In this document: in pieces, positions 55,608 to 64,000 of the stretch | How the letters are laid out: each line of letters starts with the position of its first letter | Position numbering within the stretch: the stretch's first letter is position 1 | Assembly (NCBI GenBank): GCA_031761405.1 | Contig: JASEVX010000017.1 | Coordinates: 8,438,798 to 8,502,797 of the forward strand | DNA: 64,000 bases | Direction: 5' to 3' | DNA from: Serripes groenlandicus | Taxonomy: Eukaryota; Mollusca; Bivalvia; Cardiida; Cardiidae | Translations under genes and position numbers: made by a program | The notes under the pieces: generated by a model | Told to the model about the DNA's origin: nothing | Databases searched by the model: none | Seen by the model: only the letters and a program-made list of their open reading frames with translations

Positions 55608-55998
55608 TTTTAAAAACTATTCTTAAGTATTAACATGCAGTTTGTATTCACCTTCAGTGATAGATCTTGCATCATTATCAAATTCTATTGGAATAAAAAA
55701 CTTGAGTAATTGTTGCATCATTACTGTTTCATATATATACTCAGAAATGCTGGGATTATTTTCAATTTAACTACAGTGATTGTATGTGTGCCGAATTCAT
55801 ATGGAATTGTTGCATCACAACTTTCTCATAATTATACTCTGAATTGCCTGGATTCATTTCAATTGAACTGCAGTTTGTCAACGGGAGACATAATGGTAAA
55901 TGATCAGTGAAGGTAACTTCTGTCTATAAATGTTTCTTTATTGATTTGTTTGTTTGTTTGTTCCTATCAGTCATACAGTCTCTGTAGTCCAAATATTT
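55608..55998. other. No gene recognised
   Basis: A 66-codon frame (55710-55910) has no recognisable domain. A TTTG microsatellite is near 55945. Confidence 0.5.
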
Positions 55999-56112
55999 AA
56001 GACTTTCGGTTTCTCATTTTATCATCTGTCATTTTTTGGTCAACCTAAGCGTATGCAGGATAATAACAAAATGAAAAATGAGCATATGCGATGTCTTTTT
56101 TTGAAGGACTAA
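55999..56112. mobile_element. Short ~118 bp insertion element, second copy
   Basis: Nearly identical to 22750-22868, lacking an internal 4-base stretch (acta near gcgtatgc). Confidence 0.75.
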
Positions 56113-56797
56113 CAATCTCTGTAGCCTTTAGACTACCTTCCAATTGATCTATTCTTACAAGATTGCTGCCGTACTACTTTTGTATGTCTGATCGCACTTT
56201 CCCTCAGACAATTTATTTGTCTTCCACTATCCAATCCATTTTTCATTCGCAAAGAATATTCCCTTGAAATAGGATCTTCACCAGGCCAAAAAGGATCTTC
56301 TTGCACATTCTAATGGCGGTTATTATGCCAAAAATGAAGAATGTTCTAAATCAGTTGAAAAAAAAATGTTTCAAATTCATGTAAAAAAAAAAAATTCTTG
56401 CCAACTCATGAATATGATTGTGCTTTTGATAAAATACTTTTTGATAAATATCTTTTCTTAAATATCTTTTGATAAATATGTTTTATCACATAAATACCCT
56501 TATTTTCAAGTTGAGACCAAATCACGGAACAACGTTATCATACACATGTGATAACAAAAACACGTCATACACGCGACTACTGATGACGTCATTTTGACCT
56601 TTATCTTTATTATGTTTATTGTTAAGTTGTTAAATTTTACTTAATTGTTTAAAACATTGGTGGTTTTTTTCTTCTTATTGAAAAATGATGAGGACTACTT
56701 TTTTATGCGGTGAATCACAAGTTCTTATGAAGAATATGTTATTCAGTCTTTGTTTTGATGTTGTCAATATTTTTCATTAAAACACACTGTTTAGGTG
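56113..56797. other. No gene recognised
   Basis: AT-rich, with short inverted motifs (acatgtgataac near 56550). Confidence 0.5.
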
Positions 56798-56970
56798 ATA
56801 TAAAGAATCCATCACTCGTTTTTCTTTGGAGAAGATTTCTTAAATTCGTCTCGAAAAAGAGAGTTATTAACCTCGCCAAGAGGCTCGGTTAATAACCGTC
56901 TTTTTCTAGACTCATTTAAGAAATCTTGATCTCCAAAGAAAACTCATGATGGATCCTATATATATCTTTT
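56798..56970. repeat. FB3 imperfect palindrome
   Basis: Arms containing tttctttggagaagatttctta and taagaaatcttgatctcc meet at cctcgccaagaggctcgg. Several mismatches show it is older than the 34.6 kb palindrome. Confidence 0.85.
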
Positions 56971-57001
56971 GTTTAATTGATAAAGATCTTTTGCTTAGCC
57001 C

Positions 57002-57403
57002 CCCTTTCCCCCATACGATGATTCTGCAGCAGACAACTTTGATAATATCTTGACAAAAATTGCTAAAATCTTTTTAAGTGAAAGTATATTTATTGAAGAG
57101 AGGTGAAAACATTTTGGCAAAAGGAGAAATTGCTTGTTTTGAGCAATTTCTTCTTTTGTCACAATGTTTTCCACTTTTAGTCATAGATTATCCATTCAAT
57201 TATAGAGATTTTCAAATTTTTGCCACATTTTTACGTGTTTGCAGCAGACGACTTGTGAATACATTGTTACAAAAAGGCAAATTTCTCATCATAAGCAATT
57301 TCTGCTTTTGCTGCAATGCATTCTTTCATTAATAGAGATTTTTCATATTTGTGCCTAGATGTTTTCAAAGTCTGCTGCTATAATAAATGAAGGTGGGAAA
57401 GGT
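57002..57403 (+). mobile_element. Composite of two or three TTM copies
   Basis: Left cccctttcccccatacg and a first hairpin (gcttgttttgagc), then tgtttgcagcagacgac and a second decayed hairpin, ending aggtgggaaaggttaa. Confidence 0.7.
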
Positions 57404-57649
57404 TAATAGACACTCTTTTCATACTGACCTGTTTAATGGACACAGGGAGAACAGATTATCCACTTCAAATGACAAAAAAGGGGAATGTTTGTCCATATTA
57501 AACAAATCAAATAATGAAAATGATTGAAATGTTGACACAAATGCTGTTTAATCCTGCTTAAACTTTTGACTCATTTTACCGACAATTTTTTTTTGCTCAT
57601 TAGCTGATAATTTTGAGTATTGTATTTCTCTGTTTTGTAATAGGCTTAC
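57404..57649. other. No feature recognised
   Basis: AT-rich unique DNA without a supported feature. Confidence 0.5.
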
Positions 57650-57884
57650 TTAAACCCTTTCCCACTCCACATACAGATTCCTTTTTTTGACGCATCTGCG
57701 GCAGACAACTTTTAAAAAACATTGTGGCAAAAGGAAAAATTGCTCATATTATGCAATTTCTCTTTTACTCAAAATGTTTTAAACTACACAGATAATACTT
57801 TGATGTATAAAGATTTTCAATGACTTTGCCTAGATGTTTTCAAAGTCGTCTGCTGCCAATTTGTGGTATGTGGGAAAGCGTTAA
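57650..57884 (-). mobile_element. TTM MITE, old but complete
   Basis: TTAA at both ends with older-subfamily termini (ccctttcccactccacatac, gtggtatgtgggaaagc). It shows the ancestral form, with gtcgtctgctgc near the right end. Confidence 0.85.
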
Positions 57885-58054
57885 ATGTTGCAAGAATATT
57901 TCACAATTGTTGTCTGCTGCCTAGCATTTCAGAGCAATTGTTATCCAATCTACACTTATCTTTGTCATACTGTTTTACTGGCAGAATACCACATCTCTTT
58001 TAGTTACATAATCTGAGCTTAACTGTCTGAGGAAAATTTTAACAACTCTTTAAC

Positions 58055-58261
58055 TTAATCCTTTCCCACATCAAGCAAATATGCAGCAGACAACTTATCA
58101 AAACATTGTGACAAATGGAGAATGTGCAATTTCTTCTTTTGCAACAATGTTTTCAATTTTATTCAATAATTTTCCTTTCATTTATAGAGAGTTTACAAAG
58201 AGTTGACATATTGTTTTCCAAGTTATTTGCTGCAGAATTGTTGTATGTGTGAAAGGGTTAA
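58055..58261 (+). mobile_element. TTM MITE, old but complete
   Basis: TTAA both ends; tcctttcccacatcaagc and ttgctgcagaattgttgtatgtg. The hairpin is partly deleted (atggagaatgtgcaatt). Confidence 0.83.
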
Positions 58262-58509
58262 TTCTGAAATGTTAAAAAAAAACCCACCACTCTCATAAGG
58301 TAATGGGGATTAATCGATGTTTACAAAAATCAAAGAAAGTGATGGAAAGATTAACAGGTTTTAAAGGGGAGGGAGGATGTTTGAGTAAAAGATCTTTAAA
58401 CTTGCGCTTTATTCTGACCATTTGAGTTTGTTTTAGACACAATACATCCTTCAGAGGACTAGATAAGACGGAGCGAACAGGTCTTTTCCCCACAAAATGT
58501 CTCTTATTA
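58262..58509. other. No gene recognised
   Basis: A 73-codon minus frame (58293-58514) has no recognisable domain. Confidence 0.5.
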
Positions 58510-58598
58510 TTCAACCAAATCCTATGTTGTTGGCACTCAAAAGAATCGTCTCACTGAGACGATTCTTTTGAGTACCCACAACATACGGTTTGAATGTC
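58510..58598. repeat. Hairpin repeat with ~44 bp arms
   Basis: actcaaaagaatcgtctca pairs exactly with tgagacgattcttttgagt around a one-base centre. Outer arms (tatgttgttgg/cccacaacata) pair imperfectly. Half-copies occur near 42520 and 58926. Confidence 0.88.
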
Positions 58599-58608
58599 CA
58601 ATAAGGAT

Positions 58609-58824
58609 TTAACCCTTACCCTCATATAGACGCTTTCTGACGCCTCTGCAGCCGACGGCTTTTTGAAAACATAGTGACAAAAGAAGAAATTGCACAAAAC
58701 GTGCAATTTCTCCTTTTGACACAATGTTTTCCACTTTGTGTCATAGGTTATCCATTCAATTATGGAGATTTTCTATTTTTTGACAAAAAATGCTTAAGAT
58801 TTGTTGTATGGGGGAAAGGGTTAA
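58609..58824 (-). mobile_element. TTM MITE, right part hybrid
   Basis: TTAA both ends. The right end switches from young to old type (gacaaaaaatgcttaagatttgttgtatg), losing ctgctgcag. Confidence 0.9.
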
Positions 58825-58971
58825 GAACATTAAAAATGCCCATTATCTAGAGCTCTGTATATAAACATGGTATTGTAGTTTTAGATAAGGTGTGTATAAT
58901 TACGTTCTAAAAACCTTTTTTGACTCTTGAACCCTATGTTGTTTGTACTCAAAAGACTCTGAGACTGAGCT

Positions 58972-59365
58972 GATTTGATTGATTGGGGCTTAACCCTTTC
59001 CCACATACAACAAATCTGCAGCAAGCGACTTTGAAAACAACTAGGCAAATTTTAAAGCACAGAAAAGCCCTTTTAAATGAAAAATTAATATTTTAATAGA
59101 GTTGAAAACATGGTGACAAAATGAGAAATTGCTCGTTTTGAGCAATTTCTTCTTTAGTCACTATGTTTTCAAAAAGTTGTATGCTGCAGTGTTGTCAGAA
59201 AGTGTCTATATGAGGGAAAGGGTTAACGCCGCTTTCAACAATGTTTCAGTCATATCATGGCATCCAGCTCACCTACTTGTGTGTTTCCTAACTTTATTAC
59301 ACCAGTAGTCCACACAACATACATTCTAAGCAACTGGCTGCTTTTCCACACCACAACATGGGTTT
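58972..59365 (-). mobile_element. SINE S2 interrupted by a TTM
   Basis: gattgattggggc on the left continues, after the TTM, as ttaacgccgctttcaacaatg. The intact SINE reads straight across this point elsewhere in the window, so this is a clean filled site. Confidence 0.9.
58990..59226 (+). mobile_element. TTM MITE in a SINE, defined target site
   Basis: TTAA (58990-58993 and 59223-59226) is a duplication of the single TTAA in the S2 tail. This proves the element ends at CCC/GGG. Confidence 0.95.
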
Positions 59366-59390
59366 GCTTGAGTGATAAGAGAGACTAGCT

Positions 59391-59700
59391 CTTTCCCCCA
59401 TACAACGAATCTGCAGCAGACAAAAATAAACCTTAATAATTAACATCTTGGCAAAAAAATGGAAAATCTCTATAAATGAAAGAATATAATTATTGAATAA
59501 AGATGTAATAACAAGATGTTTGTATTAACTTTTTCCCACATACAAATAAATCTGCTGCAAAAGACGAAAAACATGGAATATCTCTAAAGATGAAACTATA
59601 ATTATTATCGTTTTGAGTAATTACTCCATTTTTCGATCACAATGTTTTTAAAAGTTATTTGCTACAGAGGCGTCAGTAAAAGTCTGTATGTGGGAAAGGG
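59391..59700. mobile_element. Two old TTM copies
   Basis: ctctttcccccatacaacg...atctgcagcagac, then cttttcccacatacaaataaatctgctgc...gtctgtatgtgggaaaggg. Both are strongly diverged. Confidence 0.6.
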
Positions 59701-59864
59701 CTAGTTTACTCTCCCAGGTTGTCCAGTTTCTCTGTGTCAGACAGTATAACATGATTTTCATATCGTTTCAGGTTCCGTTTTATGTGTTTATATCTAGGAA
59801 AGGGCTAGTTGTCCAGTTCTCTGTGTCAGACAATTTCAACAGGTTTTTCTTCATATCATTTCAG
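59701..59864. repeat. Tandemly duplicated segment with splice-acceptor-like ends
   Basis: gggctagt...ttgtccag-tctctgtgtcagacag and catatc(g/a)tttcaggttc occur twice, about 105 bp apart. The second copy leads into the candidate exon. Confidence 0.75.
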
Positions 59865-59945
59865 GTTCTGACAATTCAGACTGCAGTCGTCCAGAATCTG
59901 TGGAAGAAAATTTAAATATGAAAGATATATATTTGCCAAATGAAG
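59865..59945 (+). other. Candidate 81 bp internal exon
   Basis: Preceded by a pyrimidine-rich tract ending ttcag and followed by gttagt. One frame is open throughout and reads SDNSDCSRPESVEENLNMKD and on to IYLPNEG. Its length is a multiple of three, so including or skipping it would keep frame. The other two frames contain stops. The peptide is not recognised. This is the best-looking coding exon in the window, but it rests on splice-site appearance only. Confidence 0.35.
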
Positions 59946-60089
59946 GTTAGTAATTTATTTTAGTATATCAGTAGACCCTGTAAAGTATTTTGTATTCAAG
60001 GCACAAATATTCAAGCTAAACTTTCATGATTACCCTGTGTTCGTATTTTGTTCTGTCTTCAACAATTTGATTATATCTTTAACTCTTTC

Positions 60090-60797
60090 CCCACCTTGGT
60101 GGTGTAGTGGTAGAGCATCTGCCTCAGGTGCGTGAGGTCCTGGGTACGATCCCCAACATGGTCATATCAAAGACTTTAAAAATGGGTAGTTATGGCTGCC
60201 CTCCTTGGTATTCAGGGTTGTTGGGTTAGCGTAACATCTGACTGACTGGTGTCAGGGTTGTTGGGTTAGCGTAACATCTGACTGACTGGTGTCAGGGTTG
60301 TTGGGTTAGCGTAACATCTGACTGACTGGTGTCAGGGTTGTTGGGTTAGCGTAACATCTGACTGACTGGTGTCAGGGTTGTTGGGTTAGCGTAACATCTG
60401 ACTGACTGGTGTCAGGGTTGTTGGGTTAGCGTTACATCTGACTGACTGGTGTCAGGGTTGTTGGGTTAGCGTAACATCTGACTGACTGGTGTCGGGGTTG
60501 TTGGGTTAGCGTTACATCTGACTGACTGGTGTCAGGGTTGTTGGGTTAGCGTAACATCTGACTGACTGGTGTCGGGGTTGTTGGGTTAGCGTAACATCTG
60601 ACTGACTGGTGTCGGGGTTGTTGGGTTAGCGTTACATCTGACTGACTGGTGTCAGGGTTGTTGGGTTAGCGTAACATCTGACTGACTGGTGTCAGGGTTG
60701 TTGGGTTAGCGTAACATCTGACTGACTGGTGTCAGGGAAAAGGGCTAGTAGTACTGGTAACTTACCTCTGAAATGGCGTAATATAAATGAAAAATTG
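60090..60797 (+). mobile_element. SINE S3 expanded by an internal tandem array
   Basis: tRNA-like head (tggtgtagtggtagagc A box, gggtacgatcccc B box), then ggtcatatcaaagacttt and the array, ending ggcgtaatataaatg where a TTM begins. Confidence 0.9.
60211..60737. repeat. 40 bp tandem array, 13 units
   Basis: The unit gttgttgggttagcgtaac plus atctgactgactggtgtcag repeats exactly every 40 bp. Only a few single-base variants occur (cagg/cggg, gtaac/gttac). It is derived from the S3 body. Confidence 0.97.
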
Positions 60798-60798
60798 T

Positions 60799-61028
60799 AT
60801 AACCCTTTCCCTCATATAGAAGTTTTCTGACGCCTCTGCAGCAGACGACTTTTTGAAAATATAGTGACAAAAGAAGAAATTGCTCAAAAACGAGCAATTT
60901 CTCCTTTTGACACAATGTTTTCCACTTTTAGTCATAGGTTATCCATTCAATTATAGAGATTGTCTATTTGTTGACAAAAAATGTTCAAAGTCGTCTGCTG
61001 CAGAATTGTCGTATGAGGGAAAGGGTTA
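60799..61028 (-). mobile_element. TTM MITE, full-length
   Basis: Left site ATAA, right TTAA shared with the next, older copy. Hairpin loop gctcaaaaacgagc. Confidence 0.92.
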
Positions 61029-61231
61029 ACCATTTCACACATACAGAGGCTTTCTGACACCTCCCTAGGCAGCAGCAGACAATCTTTGAAAACATCAGAA
61101 GCAATATCTAATTTTGCCAAAATGTTTTCAATAATATTCTAAAGTTACACTTTCATTTATAGAGATTTTCCATATTTTTGTCTACATATCTTCAAAGTCG
61201 TCTGTTGAAGATTTATAGTATGTGGGTTTAA
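61025..61231 (-). mobile_element. TTM MITE, old copy
   Basis: Starts at the shared TTAA (ccatttcacacatacagagg) and ends gtcgtctgttgaag...gtgggtttaac. Confidence 0.75.
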
Positions 61232-61513
61232 CAACATTTCATTAATTAAAACACTGAGTGAATTTCAACCAAACTGCACAGAAATGTTTCTTTGGTTGTC
61301 CTCTTTCAAAATTGTTCAAATGGTGTCAAACGAGATTTCATTCAACAAAAAGAAATTGTTTAAACCATGTTGATTCATGAAATTAAACAAATCAGAGAAT
61401 TTCCAGAAAAAGGAAATAAGCAACAAAATAATTTCTCTTTTCCCTCACAAATGTTTTCTGAAGACATCTCATGCAGATTGATCTTATAGGGTCAGTATTA
61501 TGATATTTGCAGG

Positions 61514-61924
61514 TTAACCCCATTTCCATCACAATAAATCGGCAGCTGACAACTTTGAACACATCTAGGCTTAACCCTTTCCCTTATATAGACGCTTTCT
61601 GATGCCTCTGCAGCAGACGGCTTTTCGAAAACATAGTGACAAAAGAAGAAATTTCTCCTTTTGCAACAATGTTTGCCTCTTTTAGTCATTAGTTATCCAT
61701 TCAATTATAGAGATTTTCTATTTGTTGACAAAATATGTTCAAAGTCGTCTGGTGCAGAATTGCTGTATGTGGGAAAGGGTTAATTATAATTCAATAGAAA
61801 TAAAAACTTTGTGATAAAATGAAAAATTAATCATTAGGAGCAATATTGCCTTTTGCCACAATGTTTTCAAAAGTTGTCTGTTGCAGAGGAGTCAAAATAC
61901 GTCTGTATGAGGGAAAAGGATTAA
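61514..61924 (+). mobile_element. Old TTM containing a younger TTM
   Basis: Outer ends ccccatttccatcacaataaat and gtctgtatgagggaaaagg lie at TTAA sites. The inner copy interrupts the outer one at TTAA. Confidence 0.8.
61571..61783 (-). mobile_element. TTM MITE nested in a TTM
   Basis: TTAA both ends. The loop region is deleted (aagaagaaatttctcc), and the inner ctgctgcag is mutated to ctggtgcag. Confidence 0.9.
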
Positions 61925-62029
61925 ACATGCTACAGTTTAAGTGTTCTATTGAGTGCATAAAACCTACCTTTTTGGCAATTACTTAATTAATGAATCTTCG
62001 TTAAAAGTGTAGAAAGAGCTCGTTAGCAT

Positions 62030-62282
62030 CACCAAGACTTAAGGAGCCATACAGTGCATGAGAAAATTTACAATTTAGCATTTCTGAGAAGTGTAAGTCC
62101 ATATCATCTTGGCCACCTGCTCACTTTCATCAGAATCTACTGAAGTTGAAGGAATCTTCTAACAAGTTTGTGTAAGTAATTTGTGGACAGTAAAGATCTT
62201 GATAAGACGTTGCTGATACACAGGTTGATCTGGATGCATTCCATGCACAGGCTTATGAATGATTTACTTGCATAAAGGACCG
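62030..62282. mobile_element. FB2-related fragment
   Basis: cagtgcatgagaaaatttac and caggttgatctgga...catgcacagg match FB2 parts at 48.8 kb. Confidence 0.5.
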
Positions 62283-62355
62283 CCTCGCTGGTGTAGTGGA
62301 AGAGGGATCGCTTCGAGTGTAGAAGGTCATGGGTTCAATCCCCCATTTGGTCATA

Positions 62356-62586
62356 TTAACCCTTTCCCTCATACAACAATTCTGCAGCAGACGACTTTGA
62401 ACATATTTTGTCAAAAAATATAAAATCTCTATAATTGAATGAATAACCTATGACTAAAAGTGGAAAACATTGTGGCAAAAGGAGAAGTTGCTCGTTTTTG
62501 AGCAATTTCTTCTTTTGTAACTATGTTTTCAAAAAGCTGTCTGCTGCAGAGGCGTCAGAAAGCGTCTATATGAGGGAAAGGGTTAA
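62356..62586 (+). mobile_element. TTM MITE in a SINE
   Basis: TTAA both ends. The related SINE at 60 kb reads tcatatcaaagac here, so one C-to-T change created the target. Confidence 0.95.
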
Positions 62587-62640
62587 AGACTTTTAAAATG
62601 GTAGTAATGGATGCCCTCCTTGGAGGTCAGGGTTGCGGGG

Positions 62641-63060
62641 TAGGCATTACGACTGACTGGCTCAGGTGTCAGGATGAATGTACCAGTAGTACTGGTAACT
62701 TACCCAGGAAATACAGTGATATATCTGACTGGCTGGTGTTAGGATGAATGTACCAGTAGTACTGGTAACTTACCCAGGAAATACAGTGATATATCTGACT
62801 GGCTGGTGTCGGGATGAATGTACCAGTAGTACTGGTAACTTACCCAGGAAATAGAGTGATATATCTGACTGGCTGGTGTCAGGATGAATGTACCAGTAGT
62901 ACTGGTAACTTACCCAGGAAATAGAGTGATATATCTGCCTGGCTGGTGTCAGGATGAATGTACCAGTAGTACTGGTAACTTACCCAGGAAATACAGTGAT
63001 ATATCTGACTTGCTGGTGTCAGGATGAATGTACCAGTAGTACTGGTAACTTACCCAGGAA
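62641..63060. repeat. 70 bp tandem array, 6 units
   Basis: tacccaggaa recurs at 62701, 62771, 62841, 62911, 62981 and 63051. The unit also holds gtaccagtagtactggtaac and is the S3 3' region. Confidence 0.97.
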
Positions 63061-63259
63061 TCGCCGTGATATATCTGAAAAATTGTTGAAAGCGGCGTAA
63101 AACACCAAACAGTTAATCAATAAATTACTTACATAAATTATCTGTTTTATTGAGGGTATGAAGCAGGAAAATTATTCAAATAGAAAATAAAAACACCTTC
63201 CGTGAGCTAGTAAAGTGATCCTACATGTCCTCTTGGTTATGGCGTGGCTATATTAATCT

Positions 63260-63545
63260 ATTATGAGCAACTTCTCCTTTTGTCACATTGTTTTCATAAG
63301 TTGTCTGCTGCAGATGAGGCAAAATGCGTCTGCAGGTGGGCAGGGACCACAGGGTTAACATGTAATTTAAACCACGGAAAGGGAAAAATGCGTCTGCAGG
63401 TAGGCAGGGTTAACATGTGATTTAAACCACGGAAAGGGCAAAATGCGTCTGCAGGTAGGCAGGGTTAACATGTAATTTAAACCATGGAAAGGGCAAAATG
63501 CGCAGGTAGGCAGGGTTAACATGTGATTTAAACCATGGAAAGGGC
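63260..63545. repeat. 55 bp tandem repeat derived from a TTM right end
   Basis: An old TTM right half (gagcaacttctcc...gtctgctgcagatg) is followed by four units of aaatgcgtctgcagg...cagggttaac plus atgtgatttaaaccacgg. The TTM terminus and its flank were amplified together. Confidence 0.88.
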
Positions 63546-63819
63546 AAAATATATTTACATGCTCTTGGTTAATCCCTTTAAATGAATGATATATATAGTT
63601 TGAAGGTCAGACAAAAGGTTATAGTATTTCAACTTGTTCAATCATTTATAAAAAATGACCTGGATTGTTGCCATTTATTCTTACCCAAGTTGCCAATAGA
63701 TAAGATTATGACATAATCCAAAATGGTAAAACATTGTAAGAAAAGGAGATCTTGACAATGGTAGCATTATACTGCAGCAAAAAAAGAGATTATTTCATAT
63801 ATTTTTTTTCTCAACCCTT

Positions 63820-64000
63820 TCTCACATAGAATGAATCAGCGGATGACTATGAAAACATCTACATAGAATTATAGAAAATCTCCATAGATAGATAAATCAT
63901 TATTGAATGGAGTGGAAAATATTGTGGCAAAAGGAGAATTTTTTGCCCTACATAGAATTATAGAAACTCTCCACAAATAGATAAATCTGTATTGAATGGA
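63820..64000 (+). mobile_element. Old TTM with duplicated segment, runs off the window
   Basis: ccctttctcacatagaatg, then ctacatagaattatagaaa...gataaat...attgaatgga occurs twice (63868-63918 and 63952-64000). The second copy is cut by the window end. Confidence 0.65.

Larger units (their letters stand above)
62283..63105 (+). mobile_element. SINE S3 with nested TTM and tandem expansion
   Basis: Head ctggtgtagtggaagagg and gggttcaatccccc. A TTM lies in tcatat-TTAA-agac. Then the body, a 70 bp array, and a tail with gatatatctgaaaaattgttgaaagcggcg. Confidence 0.92.

Overview
This window reads as non-coding, AT-rich animal DNA packed with transposable elements. The combination of repeat classes points to a bivalve mollusc: tRNA-derived SINEs ending in a conserved 'gtgatataactga...ttgttgaaagcggcgttaaac'-type tail, non-autonomous Helitron/Helentron-like elements carrying CTGT or GTGC microsatellites plus internal ~150-175 bp tandem repeats (the pearl/HINE/BIV160 style known from bivalves), and fragments of non-LTR, tyrosine-recombinase and Tc1/mariner elements. 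The species cannot be named from the sequence. I see no intact protein gene, no rRNA, no CRISPR array and no functional tRNA. The window is most likely intergenic or inside a very large intron.

The dominant feature is one MITE family, called TTM here. It is about 225 bp, flanked by TTAA, starts CCCTTTCCCTCATA and ends TATGAGGGAAAGGG, and has a second internal inverted repeat (a hairpin with ~29 bp arms). About 30 young copies and more than 20 old, diverged copies are spread through the whole window. The TTAA duplication and CCC terminus suggest a piggyBac-type transposase mobilised them. In the entries, TTM strand '+' means the end reading CATACGACAATT lies on the left. SINE families are called S1 (Thr-like tRNA head, TTTG/CAAA tail), S2 (AATC tail), S3 (short tRNA head, tail prone to tandem expansion) and S4. 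HINE means a Helentron-like non-autonomous element. FB1-FB3 are palindromic foldback elements.

Layout: 1-8 kb holds a LINE 3' fragment and a dense TTM/SINE cluster. 10.4-12.7 kb holds two HINEs, the second with ten ~150 bp repeats rich in DR1-like nuclear-receptor motifs. 13-16 kb holds a possible hammerhead-ribozyme fragment, a zinc-finger coding remnant and nested HINEs. 16.6-18.1 kb is another HINE. 18.6-19.5 kb is a broken tyrosine-recombinase gene interrupted by a HINE and a TTM. 21.2-27.6 kb is a tandem segmental duplication (~3.7 kb offset) whose two units differ by datable insertions and by expansion of a 51 bp repeat. 28-30 kb and 33-34.5 kb are HINEs, with a Tc1/mariner remnant at 31.8-32.4 kb. 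34.6 kb is a near-perfect 170 bp palindrome. 40.9-42.2 kb is a HINE with a regular 161 bp repeat, inserted in a TTM. 44.0-45.6 kb is a 50 bp satellite that abuts a decayed, repeat-family protein-coding region (45.6-48.0 kb, minus strand). 48-64 kb returns to TTM/SINE/foldback DNA, with SINE-internal 40 bp and 70 bp tandem expansions at 60.2 and 62.6 kb.

The parts interact as a layered insertion record rather than as a pathway. SINEs inserted into TTM ends, TTMs inserted into TTAA sites of SINEs and of other TTMs, and HINEs inserted into T-runs of TTMs. These nestings fix element boundaries, target duplications and relative ages.
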